Source of the DNA: Candidatus Zixiibacteriota bacterium
Lineage (GTDB): Bacteria > Zixibacteria > MSB-5A5 > GN15 > FEB-12
DNA length: 40,495 nucleotides
Assembly (NCBI GenBank): GCA_040753875.1
Contig: JBFMDV010000021.1
Location: forward strand, 1-40,495
Direction: 5' to 3'
In this document: piece by piece, positions 17,789 to 25,342 of the stretch
Numbering within the stretch: position 1 is the first letter of the stretch
Layout: each line of letters begins with the position of its first letter
Made by a program: the position numbers and the translations under genes
The notes under the pieces: model-generated
The model's input: only the letters and a program-made list of their open reading frames with translations
Told to the model about the DNA's origin: nothing
Databases searched by the model: none

Positions 17789-18889
17789 TTAGAACACGGT
17801 ATCGAGAATTACCGCTGCCTCTTTGATGACCTTGGCGTACGCCACCGATTCGGTGATCACCGCTTCCTCGAAGCGCTGATCGATGATCTTGTCGTACTCC
17901 ACGATCAGTGGCTGTGTCACCACTTCCTCGATAGCGAAGCGGCTGTCCAGACCGATCACATAGTCGGTCGGGACTTCGTCGGAGCGAACCAGGGTCGCCC
18001 CCAGCGGACTGAACAGCTCGCCGCTCTGCTGGAAGCGGTATCCCGCCAGCGGGTCTTTGAACTCGTTCAGCGTGAGTATGGTCTTGAGCTTGTCGATATG
18101 ACACACCAGCGTCGTCATCTCGAACGGCGAGAACTCCGACCACAGCGTAATGAGATCGTTGTATGTCAGGGCGCCGGTGGCCGCCGCATTGACAACGGTC
18201 GCGGCGTTGTTGTTGCCGTCGCCGTTGATCAAGCAGTTCACGACCATGCCGATCTTGTCCGTCTGCATCCGGAACCCGATGTACCACAAGAGCACGCGAA
18301 ACTGTGCGGTGGAGCGGTACCGAAGCGCCTTATAGCTCGCTTTGAGCGCCAGGCCGTAATCGGTCACTGTGATGGCGTGAGTCTGCTCGGTGACGAGCAG
18401 CTGCGGTATCTCTGTTCCGTCCCCCACCGGCCGCAACGAGAATTTTGTGTCGTTGGACGTGTCGATGAAAATCGGCGTGTACCGATTTGACGCGATCGTG
18501 CTGCTGCCGGCGATCAGCTTCGCGAGTTCCGGACGCATACCCTGGCCACGCTTGATCTCGCGCAGGATGAACTCGGGCATCAGCGAAGGGGCTTTCTGGT
18601 AGAACTGCTCGACAGTCGTGGGGTTCTTCCCGCCAAGGCGAATGCCCGCAATGGCGAGCTGTCGCTCGAACGCGTCGAGCGCACAGCCGTTCGGCGTTGG
18701 ATCGTATTCATCACATTCAAGCAGTTCTGTCAGCGTCATGCCGCGGCTTTCCGCCTCCTGATACAGGTCGCGATTCACCTCGACTCCGGCGGCGCGAGTG
18801 AAGTCCACCGGTCCGGTAAGGCGCGAACTGTCGTCGTCATGCGACAATCGCTTGAGCATATCCATTTGAAGAAACGTATTGAAATCCAT
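17789..18889 (-). CDS. HK97-fold-like major capsid protein
   Basis: 366 residues, with AGGGA upstream. Position (after a protease and a small decoration-like gene) and features fit a phage major capsid protein. An N-terminal helical arm of about 110 residues, which may be the scaffold-like delta domain, is followed by a mature domain. Motifs include FSLRPVGDGTEIPQ, ITVTDYGLALKASYKALR (E-loop/spine-like region), LINGDGNNN, then a typical C-terminal P-domain strand (TDYVIGLDSRFAIEEV). It forms the shell of capsids. Cleavage by the protease encoded four genes upstream (20212-21747) is possible. The call rests on synteny and sequence style and needs a profile search for proof. Confidence 0.8.
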   Translation of the reverse strand: MDFNTFLQMDMLKRLSHDDDSSRLTGPVDFTRAAGVEVNRDLYQEAESRGMTLTELLECDEYDPTPNGCALDAFERQLAIAGIRLGGKNPTTVEQFYQKAPSLMPEFILREIKRGQGMRPELAKLIAGSSTIASNRYTPIFIDTSNDTKFSLRPVGDGTEIPQLLVTEQTHAITVTDYGLALKASYKALRYRSTAQFRVLLWYIGFRMQTDKIGMVVNCLINGDGNNNAATVVNAAATGALTYNDLITLWSEFSPFEMTTLVCHIDKLKTILTLNEFKDPLAGYRFQQSGELFSPLGATLVRSDEVPTDYVIGLDSRFAIEEVVTQPLIVEYDKIIDQRFEEAVITESVAYAKVIKEAAVILDTVF

Positions 18890-18901
18890 GGAGTCCCTTT
18901 C

Positions 18902-19324
18902 TCAGTTTAGCAGAAGCAGACAATTAGTCGTGCCGTTGATTTCGAGCACCGTCCCGCGAGCGATATTCCCGCCCGCAGGGTCATAGCCGGTCAGCAACGG
19001 CGCCTGTTTCACCGTGCCGGTCGTGCCGCCGACTACCCGGTTGCCGATTGTCGGATAGGTTGTCGAAATGGGCAGACGGCAGATGCCGCCAATTTGCACC
19101 GCCGCCAGACGGCTGCCGTTGTCCTTGTCTGTCAGCGTCAGGCCGATCAGCTTACCAAGCAGCTGGCCGCCGTTGCTGATCGGTCCCACTTCATTGCCGG
19201 CTGTCAACATCACCGGCTGGCCGATATTGGCGTCTTTGAGGTCATCGATACCGGTCGTCTGTTTGATCTTGAATGTCGCGATGACCGGCGCGATCGCCTC
19301 GAGATTCTGGTCTCGAATGGTCAT
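18902..19324 (-). CDS. capsid decoration/stabilisation-like small protein
   Basis: 140 residues from the ATG at 19324, with AAGGAG seven bases upstream; the open frame extends 36 codons further without support. It is beta-rich and glycine-rich, with a barrel-like pattern (FKIKQTTGIDDLKDANIGQP, TDKDNGSRLAAVQIGGICRL, ARGTVLEI). Small beta-barrel proteins directly ahead of the capsid gene are usually head-decoration proteins (DUF2190 or gpD style). It lies 12 bases ahead of the major capsid gene. Confidence 0.7.
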   Translation of the reverse strand: MTIRDQNLEAIAPVIATFKIKQTTGIDDLKDANIGQPVMLTAGNEVGPISNGGQLLGKLIGLTLTDKDNGSRLAAVQIGGICRLPISTTYPTIGNRVVGGTTGTVKQAPLLTGYDPAGGNIARGTVLEINGTTNCLLLLN

Positions 19325-19403
19325 ATCATTCTCCTTGTTTCTGTTATCCGTTTGAGTTGTCCGGGAGATACTCCCACAGAATGGGGACGATTTGTCCCAC
19401 AAG

Positions 19404-19814
19404 TCACTTGTACTCTGCGTACCTTTTCTCACGGCCAGTCGGCGTTGCCGATGCGATCAGCAAACCGAAGCTGGTCGGGAAACAATCGCGGAACCGGGCG
19501 GATGTCCGCCGATAGCACTCGATCAATTGCGCCGAGGTCAGATCGGCCAGCGTCTCCGCCTCTCGCAACACCGACTGAAGGCCGCTCTGCTTGCGGTCGG
19601 CTGCGGCGATCGCTTTGAGCATGCCGGCGATCCGGCCCTGGTAATCCTGACGAAGCAGCCGCAGTTCCTCATCGCTTGCCATGATCCGGTCGAGCACCGG
19701 CCCAAGCTGCTCCAGCCAGGACCGCAGTTGGTCGAAATCGATGTAAGACAACCTATCCTCGGTCAACGCCTCGCGCAGTTCCGCGATGTATGCGGTGTGA
19801 TCACTTATCTCCAT
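19404..19814 (-). CDS. helical protein between protease and capsid genes, scaffold-like by position
   Basis: 136 residues from the ATG at 19814; an adjacent ATG at 19817 is possible, but AGGAGG lies only two bases from it and five from the second. It is almost wholly helical, with heptad-like stretches (DFDQLRSWLEQLGPVLDRI, EELRLLRQDYQGRIAGMLKA). Not recognised. Genes in this place often encode scaffolding or assembly factors, but that is inference. It overlaps the upstream membrane protein gene by 14 bases. Confidence 0.65.
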   Translation of the reverse strand: MEISDHTAYIAELREALTEDRLSYIDFDQLRSWLEQLGPVLDRIMASDEELRLLRQDYQGRIAGMLKAIAAADRKQSGLQSVLREAETLADLTSAQLIECYRRTSARFRDCFPTSFGLLIASATPTGREKRYAEYK

Positions 19815-20157
19815 CATGGCCTCCTGCTTGATTGCTCAGATGAAACTCGATTTGCGCCAGGCGGCGATCGACCTCCTGCGAGAAGCGGTAAAACTGTTCC
19901 TTACTGACCACCCCCTCGCGCAGGATCACCTCGATATTGCCGAGTTTTTTGTCGAGTGTCTCCACCACCGCGCTTTCGGCCTTGGCGGCAAGCTCGATCT
20001 TGAGCGATTGAATCGTCATGAAGTATGCTGCCGCGATGCTCAGTGCCACCATGAGCAGGTTGAGAAGCTGTCCGCTTAGGCGCAGACCTGCACCATGCGG
20101 TTCGAGTTTCTCAATATTCCCTCCCGACATCTTTGTTGACCCGATCAGCCATTTCAT
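19801..20157 (-). CDS. single-pass membrane protein with coiled-coil tail
   Basis: 118 residues from the ATG at 20157, with GGAGG nine bases upstream. One transmembrane segment (LLNLLMVALSIAAAYFMTI, about residues 32-50) is followed by a charged helical domain (KEQFYRFSQEVDRRLAQIEF) likely to form a coiled coil. It resembles XhlA- or holin-accessory-type proteins in size only, with the order reversed. No muramidase or other lysis gene accompanies it. A membrane protein inside a capsid operon could anchor assembly or release. Function uncertain. Confidence 0.65.
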   Translation of the reverse strand: MKWLIGSTKMSGGNIEKLEPHGAGLRLSGQLLNLLMVALSIAAAYFMTIQSLKIELAAKAESAVVETLDKKLGNIEVILREGVVSKEQFYRFSQEVDRRLAQIEFHLSNQAGGHDGDK

Positions 20158-20211
20158 CTCCGATTGCCTCCGGTGTATAGGTTGAATATCACGCACGTTT
20201 CGTCGGACCGC

Positions 20212-21747
20212 TTACCGACAGTCTCGCGTGGTCTCATGTGCTGCCTCCAAATAGAACAGGTACCGCTTCCTTCCGGCCAGGCTGACCGGACGAAGCGCTA
20301 TTCTCTCCTTTGAGGGAGTGTTGATCGTCAACCGGATCCCACTCGATTCACCTACGGGATCGATTACCGCACGGCTCCGAAAGACCAGCGCCTGTCCCTC
20401 CGGTTGTCGATTCCGCAGTTCCGTCAGTCGGTCGGCGATGAACCGTCCCCCGTGACGCCACCGGGCCAGATTGAACTGACGGATCTCAAAGACCTGCCGC
20501 TCCGCGCCGAGACGGGCGACCAGGCGAGCGTGCGATGACGTTGCAGATGAAAGCAGTTCGATGACGTTGTCAGTTTCTGTAGGGATCTCTTTCAAATGAT
20601 AGGCACGTACCGACTGAACGGCCCCCGTGGGATCGACCGGCCGAATCAGCACACCGTGTTTTGTGGCCAACTGTTTGATGACATCGGCGAGTTGTTCGCG
20701 ATGTGCTATGCGGTGGCGGATCGTGCGGATGCTGAACCGGTCTTTCTCCCCGCCGCATTCGATACCGTCGGTCGACCCGTTCGGCTGCAATTGAAGTGAC
20801 AGGCGCGAGACGGGGCCCGACTGGTCAAGCAGGTACTGCTTCACAGCCTCAGCCGAGCAGCGCTCTTTCCCCCGAAAACCAACCAGGAGCGCAGGGGTAT
20901 TGTCGAGTTCCTGAAGGCCATCAAGCGGAAACTGAGCCGCCAGTCCAACCGGAACACTCAAACCATCCGGACCGCCGATCGACAACTCTCCGTCGTGAAG
21001 CGATGCTGTTACCGGAACCCCTTCATAGAACGGCACGACAACGAACGGACCCGTTTCCCTGATTGTCTCGATATCTGAAATCTCTACGGGACTCTCTTCG
21101 GCGCTTCTGTCCCGACCTGCCGTTTTCTGAAATAGCAGTTCTTTGCTCATGGAGGTATCCGGCGTAGCGCCGCGATAGACGAGTGATGTCTCCAGCACCC
21201 GTTCAATCTGGCGATAGTCAAAATGACAGACGGCCGAAACTCCGTCGGCGCGCCGATACTCCTGCATCGGCAGATGCTCGCAGGTGCGGATGTCCTGTCC
21301 ACAGATGGAGCACTGCGGCAGATGAAACGTGAACCCGATCGAGCACTCTTTGTAAATGCCCCCATCGATGTTATCACGAAGCGTCTCCGCGCCGTCGGCC
21401 CGACGCATCCAGAAGAAGTAGCTTCTTACCCAATGCCGCCCCTCCCTGACTGTTGCCACCGAGTGAAAATTGCGCGCGATTGGAAGCTGGTCTTTACGAT
21501 GTCCAATGAGAACAGGCGAGTCGATCAGCAAATGTGTCAGCCGCTCGTGTTCCTCGACCGGGAATCGCCCGCCGAAGCTGTTCACCTGGTCGGAGACGAT
21601 ATACATCGACCGGATGTAAACATCCCCTTCGGCGACGTGAGCCGGGGGCGAAATGTTCGTGTTGATAAGCTCGATCAATTCTGACGAGACCGTATTGTCG
21701 GCAGCGTCGGCAAGCTGCGCAGTGATTCGGCCAAGGCCGACATTCAT
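20212..21747 (-). CDS. prohead-protease-like protein with Cys-rich insert and long C-terminal extension
   Basis: 511 residues from the ATG at 21747, with GGAGG five bases upstream. About 40-215 resembles phage head-maturation serine proteases of the S78 type: DSPVLIGHRKD (candidate catalytic His), GGIYKECSIGF (candidate catalytic Ser in the SIGF motif) and RVLETSLVYRGATPDTS (the family's E-x-SLV-x-R-G-A-x-P strand). Between the Ser and the last strand lies a cysteine cluster (CSICGQDIRTCEH then a later CHFDY), which could bind zinc. Residues about 220-511 are an extra region with no recognised domain; HK97-type proteases are only about 200-250 residues long. The role is probably cleavage of the capsid protein N-terminus. 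It is the first gene of the second half of the phage-derived cluster. Confidence 0.7.
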   Translation of the reverse strand: MNVGLGRITAQLADAADNTVSSELIELINTNISPPAHVAEGDVYIRSMYIVSDQVNSFGGRFPVEEHERLTHLLIDSPVLIGHRKDQLPIARNFHSVATVREGRHWVRSYFFWMRRADGAETLRDNIDGGIYKECSIGFTFHLPQCSICGQDIRTCEHLPMQEYRRADGVSAVCHFDYRQIERVLETSLVYRGATPDTSMSKELLFQKTAGRDRSAEESPVEISDIETIRETGPFVVVPFYEGVPVTASLHDGELSIGGPDGLSVPVGLAAQFPLDGLQELDNTPALLVGFRGKERCSAEAVKQYLLDQSGPVSRLSLQLQPNGSTDGIECGGEKDRFSIRTIRHRIAHREQLADVIKQLATKHGVLIRPVDPTGAVQSVRAYHLKEIPTETDNVIELLSSATSSHARLVARLGAERQVFEIRQFNLARWRHGGRFIADRLTELRNRQPEGQALVFRSRAVIDPVGESSGIRLTINTPSKERIALRPVSLAGRKRYLFYLEAAHETTRDCR

Positions 21748-22004
21748 GGTTGCCTCCGTGGTTTGCATTCGCTAACCCGGGCGGATTCAGAATCAGAGGC
21801 ATTCTCACTCTATTTTTGCGCAAGCGGTTGCGGGGCAGAACAGAAACGAGCCGGTGGTCAAGCCCTTAAGGTCGCCCGCAAGCTGCTGGCCGGCAGCACC
21901 TTACTGCCAAACAGCGCCCTTGTGGTCGGGATTCGGGCATACCCTTTGCTCAATTGGCAGTTGACGTGAATTACAGGCTGTTCGCCTCGAAAGGATATAG
22001 GAAA

Positions 22005-22319
22005 ATGAAAGTCTATCAACGAAGAGAGCATCCGCCGTTCAAGTGGGTGCTGGCAGCGTTGCTGTTTCTGTTGGTGCTGACCTTCACGGTGGCCGAGGTG
22101 AACGGGATCAATCTCCCTCCGACCAACCCCGGCGCAACCAAACCGGCTCTCGCCGATCAGACACAGGATAACCCAGCCGACGAAATGTACGATCAGCAGC
22201 AAAACTGCGTACCGCCCGAACCGCCCATGAACCCGGTGCCGGAACCCACTACGATCATGTTACTGGCAGCCGGACTGGGGGGCGCTGCGATCAGCCAGTT
22301 GAAAGCGCGCAAGAAATAG
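22005..22319 (+). CDS. tiny PEP-CTERM protein
   Basis: 104 residues from the ATG at 22005, with AGGA four bases upstream and AAGGA further out. There is an N-terminal hydrophobic helix (WVLAALLFLLVLTFTV) and a C-terminal sorting signal: VPEPTTIMLLAAGLGGAA, then a basic tail KARKK. The roughly 50 residues in between are proline-, glutamine- and asparagine-rich, with no domain. Exosortase would cut at the PEP box and hand the protein to the cell surface. It is divergent from the protease gene of the phage-derived cluster. No exosortase gene is in the window. Confidence 0.8.
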   Translation: MKVYQRREHPPFKWVLAALLFLLVLTFTVAEVNGINLPPTNPGATKPALADQTQDNPADEMYDQQQNCVPPEPPMNPVPEPTTIMLLAAGLGGAAISQLKARKK

Positions 22320-22350
22320 ATAGTTCCCCCCAACCCTCCTCCTCCCTTCA

Positions 22351-22383
22351 ACGCCTTCTGAGCTACCTTCCCTCAGAAGGCGT
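22351..22383. terminator. 12-bp perfect stem-loop
   Basis: ACGCCTTCTGAG (22351-22362) pairs fully with CTCAGAAGGCGT (22372-22383) around a 9-base loop. It lies between the converging PEP-CTERM and DUF1697 genes and may end transcription from both sides. T runs are weak. Confidence 0.65.
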
Positions 22384-22401
22384 ACTTGTATCAGTTTCTA
22401 A

Positions 22402-22974
22402 TCAATGCCACTTTTGAGCCGATTTGTCAGTCGGCGGATACTTCGCCGCCAGCTTTTGAACCGTGCTCAACCCGTGAAACGTGCATCGTGTCTTCAACAC
22501 CCGCTCGAACGCAACATTGGAGAAGGTCGATTCACTCTGCTTCTTCTTGCAAAGCCAGTATACCTCTCGGCCATTGACGTGGAAGTCATCGATAGCCGTC
22601 TTGAACGTCATCAGCATTTTCTTCCCTTCGCGCCCCAATGGTTCTGCCAGAAAGCCCACATTAAACGCGACAGCAGTCTTGAAAGCGGAGTCCGCAAAGG
22701 GTTGATATCGCGAAATCTCTGCTACCTCGGCATCTGTCCTGACAAACGTCGCAACTTCATACCCAAGCGCCTTCATCAGACAACTCTCGATTTTCCTCTC
22801 CAGTGCCGCTGCCTTGGAGTCGCTAGTAAAAATCACGTTCCCGCTCGCAATCAACGTCTCCACGCCTGTGAACCCGAGCGATTCGAACAGTTCGCGAAGA
22901 CGCTCCATCTTGACGACATATCCTCCCACATTGATGGCGCGGAGGAAGGCGATGTAACGACTTGTGCACATCAT
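22402..22974 (-). CDS. DUF1697 family protein
   Basis: 190 residues. The N-terminus has the family signature YIAFLRAINVGG, then KMERLRELFESLGF and VETLIASGNVIF. DUF1697 proteins are about 180 residues and of unknown biochemical function. AGGAAA lies just upstream of two adjacent ATG codons, either of which may serve. It looks like an ordinary chromosomal gene placed inside the interruption of the phage-derived cluster. Confidence 0.92.
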   Translation of the reverse strand: MMCTSRYIAFLRAINVGGYVVKMERLRELFESLGFTGVETLIASGNVIFTSDSKAAALERKIESCLMKALGYEVATFVRTDAEVAEISRYQPFADSAFKTAVAFNVGFLAEPLGREGKKMLMTFKTAIDDFHVNGREVYWLCKKKQSESTFSNVAFERVLKTRCTFHGLSTVQKLAAKYPPTDKSAQKWH

Positions 22975-23004
22975 CAGATTTCCTCAGGACGCGGTTCTTT
23001 TCGA

Positions 23005-24378
23005 TTACATGCATGCAGGAAGGGATGCACCAAAGAACAAGAAGTCCACCAGCAGAGTTAAATCGGAAATGTCGATGGCGAGGGATTCGTCGACGTCACT
23101 TTCTTGGAAACAGCTTGAAATCGCACCTCCGAAAAATAAGAAATCCACCAGCGCTGATAGATCAGAAATATCGACAACATCTTCTGCGTCTGAGTCGACA
23201 TTCCCAGTGGTGCCCGCACAGCAGCCCCAGACTGCTATATGCTGAGCCGGAATTCCGCCCGCCTCCAAGAAAAAGCCTCCGGCAACCAGATAGCCTCGGT
23301 AGCTTAGAAGTGTAAACACGTACGCGATCCCGGCACCTCCGTAGATCCCAAGTCCCAAGCTATCCCACGTAGAACCATCCCATGATGCAATGTTGTTCAC
23401 GGCAAGCCCTCCCGCTTGCGTGAACGCCCCACCAGCAATAAGTCTCCCGTCGTGAACTACCAGCGAGTAAACGGCACCATTCATTCCTGCTCCAAGGGGA
23501 GACCATACGTTACCGTCCCACATAGCTATGTTGTTTGCTGGTATACCACCGGCTGTAGAAAAGTAACCACCTGCAACCAAGTGTCCGCCGAATTCTGCGA
23601 GGCAGTTGACTGACGGGTTGTCTCCCTGAATCTGCATTCCGGACCCGAGATTGGACCAAGAAACGCCGTCCCATGCTGCAATTGCGTTGGCTGAAACCCC
23701 GCCTGCTTGCGTAAAAACCCCGCCCACAATCAGCGTGTCATGATAAACGAGCAGAGCTCTGTTGTACCCATTCATTCCTGATGACAACGAATCCCATTGG
23801 CTGCCGTCCCATTCAGCTATGAAACGGCTTGGAACCCCGCCTGCATAATTGAACCTGCCTGCTACGATTAGTGCACCGTGGTATACCTTGAGGACCTCCG
23901 TAATGTCGTCCATGTCCGATCCAAGAGACAACCATGAACTGCCGTTCCATGCGGCGACATAGTTCACCGGCACACCACCGGCCGAGTCAAACATCCCGGC
24001 TGCATATAATGAATCATTGTAAACGGCAAGATCATTTACCTGCCCGCTCATACCCGAGGCCATCGGTCCCCACATGTTCCCATCCCACACAGCAATAAAT
24101 CTTGCACTTGTCCCACCTGCGATAGTGAATTGACCGCCTGCTATCAGGTTTCCGTTGAACTCCCCAAGAGCCCATACGTCTCTGTCCATGCCTCCACCCA
24201 AGGGTGACCAGAAGTAGCCAGCCTCCCACAGAGAGGAACTCGACGTAGTCCCCACACGAATTTGATCTTGATAACAATTCGCTTCAAGTGATTTGATGTC
24301 CTGGCTGGCGCCCTGTGACTGCAGCATCAACACTACTATCTCAATTACTAGTAGCGCATGTGTAGTTGTCGATCTCAT
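23005..24378 (-). CDS. secreted seven-repeat propeller protein with dockerin
   Basis: 457 residues from the ATG at 24378, which has AGGAGG upstream; the frame is open 23 codons further. An N-terminal hydrophobic stretch (HALLVIEIVVLMLQSQGASQ) is the signal peptide. There follow seven repeats of about 45 residues, each of the form W-x-x-LG-x-GM, then a strand ending LIAGG-x-F, then AGG, then IA-x-WDG. Seven such units could close a seven-bladed beta-propeller. The C-terminal 65 residues are a degenerate dockerin pair (VDSDAEDVVDISDLSALVDF and SDVDESLAIDISDLTLLVDF), lacking some acidic loop residues. It is probably surface-exposed; ligand unknown. Confidence 0.85.
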   Translation of the reverse strand: MRSTTTHALLVIEIVVLMLQSQGASQDIKSLEANCYQDQIRVGTTSSSSLWEAGYFWSPLGGGMDRDVWALGEFNGNLIAGGQFTIAGGTSARFIAVWDGNMWGPMASGMSGQVNDLAVYNDSLYAAGMFDSAGGVPVNYVAAWNGSSWLSLGSDMDDITEVLKVYHGALIVAGRFNYAGGVPSRFIAEWDGSQWDSLSSGMNGYNRALLVYHDTLIVGGVFTQAGGVSANAIAAWDGVSWSNLGSGMQIQGDNPSVNCLAEFGGHLVAGGYFSTAGGIPANNIAMWDGNVWSPLGAGMNGAVYSLVVHDGRLIAGGAFTQAGGLAVNNIASWDGSTWDSLGLGIYGGAGIAYVFTLLSYRGYLVAGGFFLEAGGIPAQHIAVWGCCAGTTGNVDSDAEDVVDISDLSALVDFLFFGGAISSCFQESDVDESLAIDISDLTLLVDFLFFGASLPACM

Positions 24379-24571
24379 ACCACCTCCTGACGTCAATTCG
24401 ACTGGCTGTAATGAACCGGCATAGTAACAATGCCGTTTGACATTCAAAATATGAAACTGAACGGTAGCCTAGTCAAGACCAATATCTGAAACAAGCAGAA
24501 TAGGAATGGAAAGAATGTGACGTACAATCTACCAAGTTCCCCGTATACATAGGCAAACAAAGGAGACCCGT

Positions 24572-25030
24572 ATGACCGAAGTCCAACGTATCACCGACCA
24601 ACTGCACCGCGCCTTCTATAGCGAGGCCTGGCACGGGCCGTCTGTCATGGAGTCGCTCGACAAACTGACTGCCGCACAAGCGGCCAAGCGACCAATCAAG
24701 TCAGCCCACAGTATCTGGGAGATTACCCTGCATATCGGCGCCTGGATCGATGCCGTCCGGCGGCGGGTGCTGGGAGAGAAGGTCGAACTCGACGACACAC
24801 AGGACTGGCCGCCGGTCAAGAACACCAGCGACGAGGCGTGGCAGGAAACTCTGGCCGAACTGAAACGCCGCCACGAAGCGCTTGAGAAAGTGGTTGCTGC
24901 ATTGAACGAAGCTCAACTCGAGCAATTGGCACCAAGCCGCACAACTACGATCTACTTCCTGATTCACGGCCTCGTTCAACATGACCTGTATCACGCTGGC
25001 CAGATCGCAATATTGAAGAGAGGGCTGTGA
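24572..25030 (+). CDS. DinB-like four-helix metal-binding protein
   Basis: 152 residues, with AAAGGAG upstream. It has the family layout of a four-helix bundle with three metal-binding histidines: His54 (in the WEITLHIGAW helix) and His137/His141 (VQHDLYHAGQI). DinB/YfiT-type proteins include thiol transferases and DNA-damage-induced proteins; the exact substrate cannot be told. It is a single gene divergent from the propeller-dockerin gene. Confidence 0.9.
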   Translation: MTEVQRITDQLHRAFYSEAWHGPSVMESLDKLTAAQAAKRPIKSAHSIWEITLHIGAWIDAVRRRVLGEKVELDDTQDWPPVKNTSDEAWQETLAELKRRHEALEKVVAALNEAQLEQLAPSRTTTIYFLIHGLVQHDLYHAGQIAILKRGL

Positions 25031-25083
25031 GGATTCCTCGCCGCTATGGCGTCGCGCTTAGCGGACGCCTGGACTTCGGAGTA

Positions 25084-25150
25084 TCGTCGCGTCGAGCGCA
25101 GACGAGACGCGATTTTGACCTACTTCGGTTCTCGACTCCGCTCGAACCGA
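25084..25150. repeat. inverted-repeat element related to the 40.1-kb tandem repeats
   Basis: 25084-25111 is the exact reverse complement of 40168-40195 (28 bases). 25128-25147 resembles the reverse complement of the second conserved block of that family (near 40221-40240). The two blocks can also pair imperfectly with each other. This is a dispersed copy of the family. The stretch 25031-25342 holds no gene and is filled by this element and the two nested hairpins after it. Confidence 0.7.
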
Positions 25151-25186
25151 CGGCAGACCATTGAACCGACGGCAAGGCTCCCCGTT

Positions 25187-25234
25187 GCGTCAGGTCCTGC
25201 TATCTGCCGACAGGCAGATAGTGTGACCTGACGC
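25187..25234. repeat. nested hairpin element, short form
   Basis: Outer arms GCGTCAGGTC (25187-25196) and GACCTGACGC (25225-25234) pair fully. Inner arms CTATCTGCC (25200-25208) and GGCAGATAG (25213-25221) pair fully. A CTG bulge on the 5' side and TGT on the 3' side separate the stems. The same architecture, with different arm sequences, occurs at 25246-25330 and 32639-32725. Confidence 0.75.
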
Positions 25235-25245
25235 CCTTTTCCGTT

Positions 25246-25330
25246 CGGGCAGGTCTTGCTTGCCCGAGACACAACGAGACTTCCCTGCTTTCTCCAATCT
25301 TCGGTGTTGAGGGCGAGTGTGACCTGCCCG
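25246..25330. repeat. nested hairpin element, 85 bp
   Basis: Outer arms CGGGCAGGTC (25246-25255) and GACCTGCCCG (25321-25330), inner arms CTTGCCC (25259-25265) and GGGCGAG (25311-25317, one G-T pair). TTGCT and GAGTGT flank the junctions. It lies just beyond the stop of the terminase gene and might also act as a transcript end for it. Confidence 0.75.
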
Positions 25331-25342
25331 TTTTATCGAAGC

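Noticed and set aside
19801-20157. Holin of a lysis cassette
   Set aside because: One membrane segment with a coiled-coil tail is not enough, and no endolysin or spanin accompanies it.
21830-21920. Riboswitch-like GC-rich segment ahead of the small PEP-CTERM gene
   Set aside because: No recognised consensus; small stems only.
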